A stretch of DNA of 26,162 nucleotides from RGIG5612 sp045604025 (GTDB taxonomy: Bacteria > Bacillota > Clostridia > Lachnospirales > Lachnospiraceae): NCBI GenBank assembly GCA_045604025.1, contig JAZUNG010000205.1, positions 1 through 26,162 of the forward strand, written 5' to 3'. How positions within the stretch are numbered: position 1 is the stretch's first letter; each line of letters opens with the position of its first letter. A model generated the notes under the pieces. It ran no database searches. It was not told the origin of the DNA and saw only the letters and a program-made list of their open reading frames with translations. Made by a program: the position numbers and the translations under genes. Shown in pieces: positions 1 through 6,943 of this stretch.

Positions 1-1
1 C

Positions 2-145
2 TTCTCCGCTCTTGCCGATGAAAAGATAAACATCCGCATGATCGATCAGGGCTCATCCGAGCTGAATATCATTGTAGGAGTGGAAAACAAAGACTTTGAG
101 AATGCGATCAAGGCCATCTACAGAGTTTTCTGCCAGGCTGAATAA
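2..145 (+). CDS. lysC: Aspartate kinase, C-terminal end (5' truncated by window edge)
   Basis: The reading frame is open from the left edge and stops at TAA 143-145, giving about 47 residues. They read as the last regulatory ACT domain of an aspartate kinase: the run INIRMIDQGSSELNIIVGVE is the characteristic beta-strand and effector-site segment of that family, followed by an NAIKAIY helix. The enzyme phosphorylates L-aspartate in the first step of the lysine, threonine, methionine and diaminopimelate pathway. ACT domains bind the feedback amino acid. The catalytic domain lies outside the window, so the effector class cannot be judged. The symbol is a family label; other aspartokinase paralogues are possible. 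Confidence 0.85.
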   Translation, partial: FSALADEKINIRMIDQGSSELNIIVGVENKDFENAIKAIYRVFCQAE

Positions 146-170
146 ATATTTTACATAAAACTGATACATG

Positions 171-191
171 GGGGCTGCTTTTGTCAGCCCC
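171..191 (+). terminator. Hairpin after aspartate kinase
   Basis: A perfect 7-bp stem, GGGGCTG (171-177) and CAGCCCC (185-191), lies 25 nt after the aspartate kinase stop. It is followed by TTAATCAT rather than a long T run, so it is a weak intrinsic terminator or attenuator before the next plus-strand gene. Confidence 0.5.
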
Positions 192-222
192 TTAATCATA
201 CAAAGAATCTGTTAACATAGTT

Positions 223-1362
223 ATGAGCAGGACAAAACCTCATAAAAACAAAAGATCAAAAGCGCTCTGGATCATACTGGCAGCTATATGGGCAGTGATC
301 ATCATCCTGAATGTCGCAGCCTGGTTTTCGGAAAGCTTCAGCACCTGGTACACCGACCATGTGACCATGATATGGGTCAATACATATGCACGGCTGACAG
401 GGCTGCTTCCCTTCTCGGTCGGAGAGATCATGATCACAGCCGGACTGGTACTGGCTGCTATTCTGGTCATTATCTCCATACTATTGATATTCCTGCACAG
501 AAAGAAAAGATTCAGAACATTTGCCGTAGGCTATTACAAGACGTTTATATGCATATTCACCGCGGTCTGCGTGCTTATGACACTCAACTGCACGATACTG
601 TATCATTCACGTTTCATCGATCCCAACCCAGAGCTTCCTTCCAGACAGTATACGGTCGATGAACTGAAAACACTGCGTGACTTTATTGTGGAACAGTGCA
701 ACGGATACAGTATGCTGATGGAACGTGACGCAGACGGATATGTTGTATACACGGGTGACATGCAGCAGGAAGCAAAGGATGCCATGAATGGCATCTCGGA
801 CACATATCCGAGGCTGGCAGGTTTCTATCCTGATGTAAAATCCATGTTCTACTCTCCTCTCATGTGCCAGATGTATATGGCCGGTTACTACTTCCCGTTC
901 TCGCTGGAAGCCAACTGCAACGGCCTGATGTATATAACTAATTACCCTCAGACATACTGTCACGAGCTGTCACATCTGCATGGATATATCTATGAAGACG
1001 AGTCGAATTTTATATCCTTCCTGGCATGCATCAACAGCGATGATGACTTTTTCCGTTATTCTGGTTACCTGAGCGTACTGAATTACGTATATAATGCATA
1101 TTGGGAATATATTGAGGACTGGGAGGCATATGCCGAGCAGCCCCAGACAAACGAACTGGTTGACCGTGACAATATCTTCGTGACAGAGGATATATGGCAC
1201 AAAGTGGAAGAAGAATCAGTTCTCGATACAGAGACAGTCGACAAGATCAGCGATGATTTTACTGATGCCACACTCATAATCAACGGAGTATCGGATGGCA
1301 TGGCCAGCTACAGCCGTGTTGTAGGCCTGCTGCTGGAATACTATGAAGGAATACTGTATTAG
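223..1362 (+). CDS. DUF3810-type membrane protein with zinc-protease-like HELSH motif
   Basis: The product is 379 residues. Three hydrophobic segments lie near residues 14-34, 67-92 and 105-126, and a large extracytoplasmic domain follows. That domain carries HELSH at 247-251 and a downstream ESN around 260-262, a pattern of zinc metallopeptidases and of the DUF3810 family, whose function is unknown. The zinc site and any proteolytic activity are inferred from the motif only. The start has no clear Shine-Dalgarno sequence, but the ATG precedes a basic leader and the first membrane segment, which fits. It ends 3 nt before the patatin-like gene, so the two are probably co-transcribed and may act together at the membrane. 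Confidence 0.75.
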   Translation: MSRTKPHKNKRSKALWIILAAIWAVIIILNVAAWFSESFSTWYTDHVTMIWVNTYARLTGLLPFSVGEIMITAGLVLAAILVIISILLIFLHRKKRFRTFAVGYYKTFICIFTAVCVLMTLNCTILYHSRFIDPNPELPSRQYTVDELKTLRDFIVEQCNGYSMLMERDADGYVVYTGDMQQEAKDAMNGISDTYPRLAGFYPDVKSMFYSPLMCQMYMAGYYFPFSLEANCNGLMYITNYPQTYCHELSHLHGYIYEDESNFISFLACINSDDDFFRYSGYLSVLNYVYNAYWEYIEDWEAYAEQPQTNELVDRDNIFVTEDIWHKVEEESVLDTETVDKISDDFTDATLIINGVSDGMASYSRVVGLLLEYYEGILY

Positions 1363-1365
1363 ATC

Positions 1366-2274
1366 ATGAAGTTTTATTCAAAGGTAAATCAATTGCCCAG
1401 AAAAAAGGCCGCACCGGGGATCGTTGAAGGATGCCTGGCACTGGAGGGCGGTGCGTTCCGCGGTGTATATACCAGCGGAGTGCTGGATGTTCTGATGGAA
1501 AATGGTCTGAATTTCAGAACCACCATCGGAGTTTCAGCAGGCTCTTTGAATGCCGTCAACTATACTGCCGGACAGATCGGCAGATCTGCCGTATGCAATC
1601 TCAGATACCGCCACGACAGCAGATGGGTGGGCCTTAAGGCGCTCAAAAGCGATCATGGTCTGATCGGATTTGATTTTCTGAAGAACGGTCTGGCCAAGGA
1701 CTATCCCTTTGATGAAAACGCATTTCTGGGAACAGGCAGACACTGCATCTCCGTTGCAACAGATCTGGAAACCGGTGAGGCGACATATTTTGACAGCTAT
1801 GGCCATACCATGGAAGAGGTTTACAAATTTATTTCCGCCTCTGCCAGTATGCCCCTGGCTTCCCAGCCGGTTGTAATTAACGGACGAAAATATCTGGACG
1901 GCGGATGTGCGACCAAAACTCCCATCAAATGGGCCCTGGAACAGGGATTTGAAAAGATATTATTTGTAGGCACCAATGTGTCAACCTTGCTCCGTGATGA
2001 GAAACCGTCTGCCGAGACACTGATCAGAATCGCCTATGCCAGATATCCGGAATTTGTAAAGGCCTACAGACGTTCAAACATCGGATACAACGAAGATCTT
2101 GAACTGATGGCTCAGGCTGTTCAGGATGGCAGAATGTTTGCCATACATCCATCTGAACCGGTGACGGTCAGCCGTCTCGACGGAGATATGGAAAAGCTCG
2201 GAGCCCTGTACCAGCTGGGCAGAACAGATGCTGAGGCACAGCTGAGCTCATTGATCGAATATCTGAACAGATAA
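1366..2274 (+). CDS. Patatin-like phospholipase family protein (YjjU/RssA type)
   Basis: The product is 302 residues with all patatin hallmarks: a glycine-rich oxyanion motif EGGAFRG at 27-33, the nucleophile elbow GVSAG at 55-59 (Ser57), and the LDGG motif with catalytic Asp178. Patatin-family enzymes are Ser-Asp dyad acyl hydrolases acting on membrane lipids. Length and motif order match the bacterial YjjU-like subfamily, whose physiological substrate is not well defined. There is no signal peptide, so it is probably cytosolic and acts at the inner membrane face. The ATG lies 3 nt after the stop of the DUF3810 gene, which suggests translational coupling. The structured element at 2292-2397 follows its stop. 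Confidence 0.88.
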   Translation: MKFYSKVNQLPRKKAAPGIVEGCLALEGGAFRGVYTSGVLDVLMENGLNFRTTIGVSAGSLNAVNYTAGQIGRSAVCNLRYRHDSRWVGLKALKSDHGLIGFDFLKNGLAKDYPFDENAFLGTGRHCISVATDLETGEATYFDSYGHTMEEVYKFISASASMPLASQPVVINGRKYLDGGCATKTPIKWALEQGFEKILFVGTNVSTLLRDEKPSAETLIRIAYARYPEFVKAYRRSNIGYNEDLELMAQAVQDGRMFAIHPSEPVTVSRLDGDMEKLGALYQLGRTDAEAQLSSLIEYLNR

Positions 2275-2291
2275 AACACCCGATAATACCT

Positions 2292-2397
2292 GAACAAAAA
2301 AATGATCCGCCATGGAACCTCGCTGCGGGTTTCCTCCCTCGGTGCGAATATGCACCTCGCGCGAAAACGCCTTGCATCCATGGCGGATCAATTGTTC
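2292..2397. repeat. Long imperfect inverted-repeat element with internal hairpins; probable terminator between convergent genes
   Basis: A perfect 13-bp inverted repeat, TGATCCGCCATGG (2303-2315) and CCATGGCGGATCA (2378-2390), encloses 62 nt. It is extended by GAACAA (2292-2297) and TTGTTC (2392-2397). The enclosed part can fold further: GGTGC (2341-2345) with GCACC (2351-2355), GCG/CGC around CGAAAA (2361-2370), and AACC/GGTT (2316-2332). Read on the minus strand the stem is followed by seven T, so it can terminate the gene ending at 2420. On the plus strand it follows the patatin-like gene. It is more elaborate than a usual terminator and may be a dispersed repeat or a structured RNA. Confidence 0.65.
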
Positions 2398-2419
2398 TTT
2401 ATATGATAATGCTGAATGA

Positions 2420-2842
2420 TCAGCTCTCCTCTGGTTGGGACTCTTCATCTGCTTCTGGCTGGGCCTCTGCCTCCGCCTGGGCATCGGTTTCTGCGTATGG
2501 AGGTATATACTCTTCCTCAACAATCTCCGGATGTGCTTCGCATATCAGTTTAATGATCTGCTCAGCATTTGCCTTCTTTTCACACATCAGCCCCTTCGGA
2601 CGGATAGCTCCATAAAACAGTATTACATTAAAGACAGGTATGGACAGACCGCAGCATCCCTTGGTCGTCATCATGCCATTTCTCAGCTGCACCTTCTCAA
2701 CTGTTTCCAGCGGGATGTATTCATTTCCCGGAAGATAGACCGCATTCTGAGATATCCTGTACTGCTCCACCTTCACCGCACTCTTGCGGTCATTTTTCAG
2801 ATCTTCGATCACCCTGCCCGGGCGAAGTGATGTCCAAGCCAT
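2420..2842 (-). CDS. Small protein of unknown function with acidic Ala/Glu-rich tail
   Basis: I do not recognise this 140-residue protein. The chosen start is the ATG at 2842, because GGAGGT (complement of 2848-2853) stands 5 nt upstream; the in-frame ATG at 2863 lies upstream of that site and was rejected. Residues about 1-95 look like a compact mixed alpha/beta domain with a mildly hydrophobic stretch (IPVFNVILFYGAI) and a CC pair, perhaps PH-like. The last 35 residues are low complexity, rich in Ala, Glu and Gln. There is no signal peptide. It diverges from the zinc-ribbon gene at 3011 and shares its upstream region, so the two may be co-regulated. It ends just before the inverted-repeat element. 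Confidence 0.75.
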   Translation of the reverse strand: MAWTSLRPGRVIEDLKNDRKSAVKVEQYRISQNAVYLPGNEYIPLETVEKVQLRNGMMTTKGCCGLSIPVFNVILFYGAIRPKGLMCEKKANAEQIIKLICEAHPEIVEEEYIPPYAETDAQAEAEAQPEADEESQPEES

Positions 2843-2865
2843 AATGCACCTCCATATTGCCAAAC

Positions 2866-2908
2866 TGCATTCTGCAAATAGTATATCACAAAATGCATTC
2901 AGTAAATA
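2866..2908 (-). promoter_or_regulatory. Candidate promoter with two direct repeats
   Basis: On the minus strand a possible -35 TTTACT (complement of 2901-2906) and -10 TACTAT (complement of 2878-2883) are 17 nt apart, upstream of the gene starting at 2842. Two 15-nt near-identical repeats, TGCATTCTGCAAATA (2866-2880) and TGCATTCAGTAAATA (2894-2908) on the plus strand, sit 28 bp apart and overlap the promoter elements. That is a plausible operator arrangement. The promoter match is moderate. Confidence 0.35.
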
Positions 2909-3010
2909 CTCTGTATTTCTTTTTAATCCATATACACTGCAGATCCGATGTGATAATATGTGTTCAGGTGATCATTTACCTTTATATTCTACTAAAAGGA
3001 GATTAGAATC

Positions 3011-3664
3011 ATGTTCTGCGGAAATTGTGGACAAAAACTTCCAGATGATGCCAGGTTCTGCGGCAACTGCGGCAGCCCTGTGATCCAGGCAGCACCTCAG
3101 GCCAATACAGCCGTCAAAGCGCCACAGAGTGCTCCTCAGAGTGCACCTGCCACGCAGCCTCAGGCTGCAGCCCAGCCTCAGACGGACGCTTCCGGCAAGC
3201 GTGTGATATTCCCGGATCCGAATGTGTCTGCCGTAACGCCTCAAAATGCCGCAGCTGTCAGATACCGTGTAAAATGCCCTGACTGCGGTAAGATTCAGGA
3301 TGCATCCTACACATACACCTGCCCCGGATGCGGCAGACAGCATACAGTGGATATCGCAAATAACGGATTTCTGTATCTGTACCGTATGGGCCACATCTCG
3401 GGATCTGCCATGGGCCAGGAAATCTATCTGAACGGTGAATCTTATGGTCTGCTGGCAAATGCGAACGGAGTTCTGGTAGTGCTTGCGCCGGGAGCCTACA
3501 ATCTGCACTGTGCTATCACCTCTGTGAGAAACTGCGATGATATGATCATCAACATCCAGCCAGGCAGAACTGTTTATGCGAAGGCACAGCTCCAGGTCGG
3601 ATTTATCAAAGGCAAGATACATCTCTTCCAGGCTCAGCCTTCAGAGATGCCACCTCTGAAATAA
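3011..3664 (+). CDS. Double zinc-ribbon protein with proline/glutamine-rich linker
   Basis: The product is 217 residues. An N-terminal zinc ribbon uses C3, C6, C17 and C20, and a second ribbon uses C89, C92, C104 and C107. Between them lies an Ala/Gln/Pro-rich linker (about 24-60). The C-terminal part (about 134-200) is beta-rich, with NGESYG and an APGAYNLHC stretch that resembles PEGA/DUF2846-like beta domains. There is no signal peptide or membrane segment. The start is supported by AAAAGGAG ending at 3002, 8 nt before the ATG. Such ribbon proteins are common in Firmicutes; their role is mostly unknown and no enzyme activity is implied. A strong hairpin terminator follows the stop. Confidence 0.85.
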   Translation: MFCGNCGQKLPDDARFCGNCGSPVIQAAPQANTAVKAPQSAPQSAPATQPQAAAQPQTDASGKRVIFPDPNVSAVTPQNAAAVRYRVKCPDCGKIQDASYTYTCPGCGRQHTVDIANNGFLYLYRMGHISGSAMGQEIYLNGESYGLLANANGVLVVLAPGAYNLHCAITSVRNCDDMIINIQPGRTVYAKAQLQVGFIKGKIHLFQAQPSEMPPLK

Positions 3665-3669
3665 AACAA

Positions 3670-3707
3670 AGGGCGGATATCAGTAGCATCTGATATCCGC
3701 CTTATTT
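3670..3707. terminator. Bidirectional intrinsic terminator
   Basis: A perfect 12-bp stem, GGCGGATATCAG (3672-3683) and CTGATATCCGCC (3690-3701), has a 6-nt loop, with TTATTT after it on the plus strand and CTTTGTTTT after it on the minus strand. It lies between the convergent ends of the zinc-ribbon gene (3664) and the MOSC gene (3729). Confidence 0.9.
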
Positions 3708-3728
3708 AACATATACGATCATGCAAGA

Positions 3729-4163
3729 TCATTCCTCTATGATCTCGATCTCATCTCCTGCCCTGATAGTTCCCTCTTCCAAGACAATAGTGAAGATGCC
3801 TTCACGGGGCATTACGCAGTCACCGACCTGCTGCCTGATAGCACAGTCGGCATGGCATTCCTTGCCTATCTGGGTTACCTGCAGTTTGGTCTCTCCGACC
3901 TTCAGGATGGTTCCGATGGGAAGCTCGTACAAAGTGATACCTTCGGTGAGTATGTTCTCAGCAAATGCGCCTATAGGTATATCAGGGAATTTTTCTTTCA
4001 TCTTGTCGACGCTTTCGTTTCCCAGAAGGCTTACCTGTCTGTGCCAGTTGCCCGCATGCGCGTCGCCGACTATTCCATGTTCCTTCTTAACTGTGATCTC
4101 GGGTACCTCCTTCTTCATGGTTCCCTTGACCGTGCTTGTGCAGACCGCAATTACCTTTGCCAT
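3729..4163 (-). CDS. MOSC domain-containing protein
   Basis: The product is 144 residues from the ATG at 4163, which is preceded by AGGAG about 10 nt upstream; an in-frame ATG at 4205 has no ribosome site. It is a stand-alone MOSC domain: GIVGDAHAGNWHRQVSLL is the typical N-terminal motif, GAFAENI follows, and IGKECHADC holds the conserved cysteine that in MOSC proteins is thought to handle sulfur for the molybdenum cofactor. Small single-domain MOSC proteins are frequent in Clostridia, but no molybdoenzyme gene is visible here, so the client is unknown. It has its own promoter and a palindrome over the -35, indicating separate regulation. Confidence 0.9.
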   Translation of the reverse strand: MAKVIAVCTSTVKGTMKKEVPEITVKKEHGIVGDAHAGNWHRQVSLLGNESVDKMKEKFPDIPIGAFAENILTEGITLYELPIGTILKVGETKLQVTQIGKECHADCAIRQQVGDCVMPREGIFTIVLEEGTIRAGDEIEIIEE

Positions 4164-4222
4164 TTCTGTATTTCTCCTTATAAAACAATCTGCCGCCCGG
4201 CACATATGTATCGGACGGTATG

Positions 4223-4258
4223 ATTATACTATAACTCTTCATGGAAACCAACTGGTTT
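4223..4258 (-). promoter_or_regulatory. MOSC gene promoter with palindromic operator candidate
   Basis: On the minus strand TTGGTT (complement of 4246-4251), a 17-nt spacer and a perfect TATAAT (complement of 4223-4228) form a sigma-A promoter about 60 nt before the MOSC start. An inverted repeat AAACCA-AC-TGGTTT (4245-4258) overlaps the -35, as expected for a dimeric repressor site. A GC-rich hairpin (CCGCCCG 4193-4199 with CGGACGG 4212-4218) lies at the predicted 5' end of the message. Confidence 0.65.
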
Positions 4259-4277
4259 AGTAGGTAATTTCAACAAT

Positions 4278-5300
4278 TTAGTGAATGAACATGGCATCCC
4301 CGAACGAAAAGAACCTGTATCTCTCTTTAATTGCCTCCTCATATGCGTTCAGCATGATCTCGCGTGATGACAGCGCAGAGACCAACATGAGCAGCGTGGA
4401 TTCAGGAAGATGGAAGTTGGTGATCAGGCAATCCGTTACTTTGAACCGATATCCTGGGTAGATAAATATATCTGTCCAGCCCGACGCAGCCTTCATGGTA
4501 CCGTCTTCTGATGCTACAGACTCAAGAGTCCTTGTTGAGGTCGTCCCAACGCATATCACTCGTCCTCCGCTCCTGCGAGTTTCGTTAATGATGTCTGCCG
4601 CCTCCTGAGATACCTGATAGTACTCGGAATGCATATGATGATCCAGCACGTTCTCTTCCTTGACCGGTCTGAATGTGCCCAGCCCTACGTGAAGAGTAAC
4701 CCTGGCTATCTTTACACCCTTCTCCTCTATTCTCGCCAGCAGTTCTTTTGTAAAATGCAGGCCTGCCGTGGGAGCTGCAGCGGAACCGTCATGAACAGCA
4801 TAAACTGTCTGATATCTGTTCTTGTCCTTCAGCTCATGGGTTATATACGGAGGAAGAGGCATCTGTCCCAGCTGATCCAGTATCTCTTCAAATATACCGT
4901 CATAGTCGAATCTGATCAGGCGGTTTCCGTCCTCCAGAACGTCCGTGATCTCACCGCTCATCAGTCCTCCGAAATCAAAAGTATGGCCTACTCTGGCCTT
5001 CTTTCCAGGCTTGACCAGACATTCCCAAGTACTGTCGGTTTTGCGAGTAAGCAGCAGTATCTCCACTGATGCACCGGTATCTTTCCTGATACCGAAAAGG
5101 CGTGCCGGAATAACCTTGGTGTCATTTATGACCAGGCAGTCTTCCGGGTTCAGATAGTCTATGATATTCCTGAAGATATCGTGCTTCAGTTCACCGGTTT
5201 TCTTATCAACAACCATCAGCCTGGAGGAAGCTCTGTCCTCCAGCGGGTCCTGCGCGATCAGCTCTTTGGGCAGATCGTAGTAAAAATCTTTAAGTAACAT
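4278..5300 (-). CDS. queA: tRNA preQ1(34) S-adenosylmethionine ribosyltransferase-isomerase QueA
   Basis: QueA transfers and isomerises the ribosyl group of S-adenosylmethionine onto 7-aminomethyl-7-deazaguanine in tRNA wobble position 34, forming epoxyqueuosine. The 340-residue product has the usual family length and motifs: LPKELIAQ near the N terminus, NDTKVIPARLFG at 59-70, the HVGLGTFRPV segment and a C-terminal SALSSREIMLNAYEEA stretch. The ATG at 5300 is preceded by GGAG 6 nt upstream. It is the last gene of the long minus-strand series, 14 nt after rpe. No other queuosine genes are in view. There is no clear terminator after it before the MOSC promoter. Confidence 0.97.
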   Translation of the reverse strand: MLLKDFYYDLPKELIAQDPLEDRASSRLMVVDKKTGELKHDIFRNIIDYLNPEDCLVINDTKVIPARLFGIRKDTGASVEILLLTRKTDSTWECLVKPGKKARVGHTFDFGGLMSGEITDVLEDGNRLIRFDYDGIFEEILDQLGQMPLPPYITHELKDKNRYQTVYAVHDGSAAAPTAGLHFTKELLARIEEKGVKIARVTLHVGLGTFRPVKEENVLDHHMHSEYYQVSQEAADIINETRRSGGRVICVGTTSTRTLESVASEDGTMKAASGWTDIFIYPGYRFKVTDCLITNFHLPESTLLMLVSALSSREIMLNAYEEAIKERYRFFSFGDAMFIH

Positions 5301-5314
5301 ATATTCTCCGCGAT

Positions 5315-5968
5315 TTATCTGTTCAGTATATTCATGAAGCTGACTGTATTGTCATAAGGAGCTTTGAAAACAGCGCTTCCTGCAACTATCACATTTACTC
5401 CGGCATCCAGTACCAGCGCTGCATTGTCCAGCTTGATGCCTCCGTCTATCTCCAGATCGATCGGAAGATGAGATTCATCGATCATTTTTCTGAGCGCCTG
5501 TGCCCTTCCAACTGAAGGCTCCATGAACTGCTGTCCGCCGAATCCCGGCTCTACACTCATCAGGAGTATCATATCACACAGTTCCAGATTTTCTCTGACA
5601 GCCTCGGTATCCGTGCCGGGCTTGATAGACAGTCCGGCCCTGCATCCTAGCTCTCTGATAGCGGTCAGAGTTGCTCTGACATCACTGCAGGCCTCCAGAT
5701 GAACCGTAATGATATCCGCTCCGGACTCCTTGAACTCCTTCAGATAACGGATAGGTTCTTCGATCATCAGATGTACGTCGAATACCAGGTCAGAACCGCT
5801 GCGTATCGACTTGATCACAGGCATACCGAATGAAATGCTCGGAACGAACATGCCGTCCATGACATCTATATGGACATACTCTGCCCCGCCTCTTTTGATA
5901 TCTTCAATATCTCTCCCCAGATTATTGAAATCCGCCGACAGGATCGACGGTGCCAGAATGTTTTTCAT
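5315..5968 (-). CDS. rpe: Ribulose-phosphate 3-epimerase
   Basis: The enzyme interconverts ribulose 5-phosphate and xylulose 5-phosphate in the pentose phosphate pathway. The 217-residue TIM-barrel protein shows SILSADF at 8-14, HIDVMDG at 33-39, SVEPGFGG at 138-145 and EIDGG at 173-177. The metal ligands expected in the family (H33, D35, H66, D175) are all present. The ATG is preceded by AAAGGAG at good spacing. It lies between rsgA and queA. The rsgA-rpe junction is also found in many Firmicutes, where rpe follows rsgA in the kinase-phosphatase cluster. A GC-rich hairpin lies in the 54-nt gap upstream. Confidence 0.97.
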   Translation of the reverse strand: MKNILAPSILSADFNNLGRDIEDIKRGGAEYVHIDVMDGMFVPSISFGMPVIKSIRSGSDLVFDVHLMIEEPIRYLKEFKESGADIITVHLEACSDVRATLTAIRELGCRAGLSIKPGTDTEAVRENLELCDMILLMSVEPGFGGQQFMEPSVGRAQALRKMIDESHLPIDLEIDGGIKLDNAALVLDAGVNVIVAGSAVFKAPYDNTVSFMNILNR

Positions 5969-5992
5969 AGCAGCTCCTTTATCATAAAACTT

Positions 5993-6015
5993 GGGACCCG
6001 GCTGAGCCGGATCCC
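5993..6015 (-). terminator. GC-rich hairpin between rsgA and rpe
   Basis: The stem GGGACCCGGC (5993-6002) pairs with GCCGGATCCC (6006-6015), 10 bp including one mismatch that is a G-U wobble in the minus-strand RNA, with a 3-nt loop. On the minus strand it is followed by AAGTTTTATG, only four T, so partial termination or RNA processing between the two genes is more likely than a full stop. Confidence 0.5.
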
Positions 6016-6022
6016 ATAAACT

Positions 6023-6925
6023 CTAGTACTTTGTCTTTATCTCTCCGAAAATAGCCTTGTAGCTGTTGTATCTTGAGATGCTTATCTTTCCCTCTTCAGC
6101 TGCAGTTCTTACAGCACAGTCACGTTCCTTTATATGTTTGCAGTCCTTGAACGGACATTTGCTCTTGTATGGAGTGAACTCAGGGAAAGCATCCTGCAGG
6201 TCTTCTCTGGTAAAATCATTCTCGTTTACCAGAAGTGAGGTAAACCCCGGTGTATCCATGATATGGAATGCGTTTCCGATATCAAAGAGTTCATTGTGTC
6301 TGGTGGTCTGTTTGCCTCTTCCGACCTTGCTGCTGAGTGAACCTACCTGCGCGACCTGTGCATCATCATTGCCGCTTCCTCCGGCCAGGGCATTTATAAG
6401 TGTGGACTTTCCGACACCTGAAGGTCCTGCCATAACAGTCACCTTGTTCCTGAGGATCAGTTTGAGTCTGGCCAGACCTTTTTTCTTTTCGCCGCCTGCA
6501 GAGATGAACATCACACGGCATCCGGCGTCTTTATATGTCTTTCTGAGATTCTTGATATCATCTCCCTTGGCCAGATCCATCTTGTTGAAAACGATGATCG
6601 TAGGGATATTCTGCTTCTGCATAAGCACCAGGAATCTGTCCAGGATGCTGAGATTGGGATTGGGTGTTCTGACCGCAAATACGACCATTGCCTGATCCAC
6701 GTTGGAAACCGCCGGTCTGATCAGCTGATTCTTTCTGTATCCTATCTCATTTACAATACCGGTTCTGGCCTCGACATCAGTAACATTAAAGACTACATTG
6801 TCTCCGACCAGAGGTGTGATATCCTGATTTTTAAATGCTCCTTTGGCGCGGCACTCATATATAACGCCGCTTTCGGTCTTCACATAATAAAAACCGGATA
6901 ATGCTTTAACTATCTTACCTTCCAT
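6023..6925 (-). CDS. rsgA: Ribosome small-subunit-dependent GTPase RsgA
   Basis: RsgA is a circularly permuted GTPase that helps late maturation of the 30S subunit. The 300-residue product shows the permuted order: an N-terminal OB-fold (about 1-70), G4 NKMD at 114-117, then the P-loop GPSGVGKS at 167-174 and G3 DTPGF at 224-228. A C-terminal zinc motif follows with C257, C262, H264 and C270. The ATG lies 18 nt after the PASTA kinase stop, with GAAGG in that gap. The position directly after the kinase is conserved in Firmicutes, and in Bacillus the kinase PrkC phosphorylates RsgA (CpgA). The same link is likely here but not shown. Confidence 0.97.
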   Translation of the reverse strand: MEGKIVKALSGFYYVKTESGVIYECRAKGAFKNQDITPLVGDNVVFNVTDVEARTGIVNEIGYRKNQLIRPAVSNVDQAMVVFAVRTPNPNLSILDRFLVLMQKQNIPTIIVFNKMDLAKGDDIKNLRKTYKDAGCRVMFISAGGEKKKGLARLKLILRNKVTVMAGPSGVGKSTLINALAGGSGNDDAQVAQVGSLSSKVGRGKQTTRHNELFDIGNAFHIMDTPGFTSLLVNENDFTREDLQDAFPEFTPYKSKCPFKDCKHIKERDCAVRTAAEEGKISISRYNSYKAIFGEIKTKY

Positions 6926-6943
6926 GTATCAATCTCAGCCTTC

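Noticed and set aside
2972..3622. Minus-strand 216-residue open frame
   Set aside because: It is antisense to the zinc-ribbon gene, which has paired CxxC motifs, a good ribosome site and a terminator; the opposite frame has none of these.
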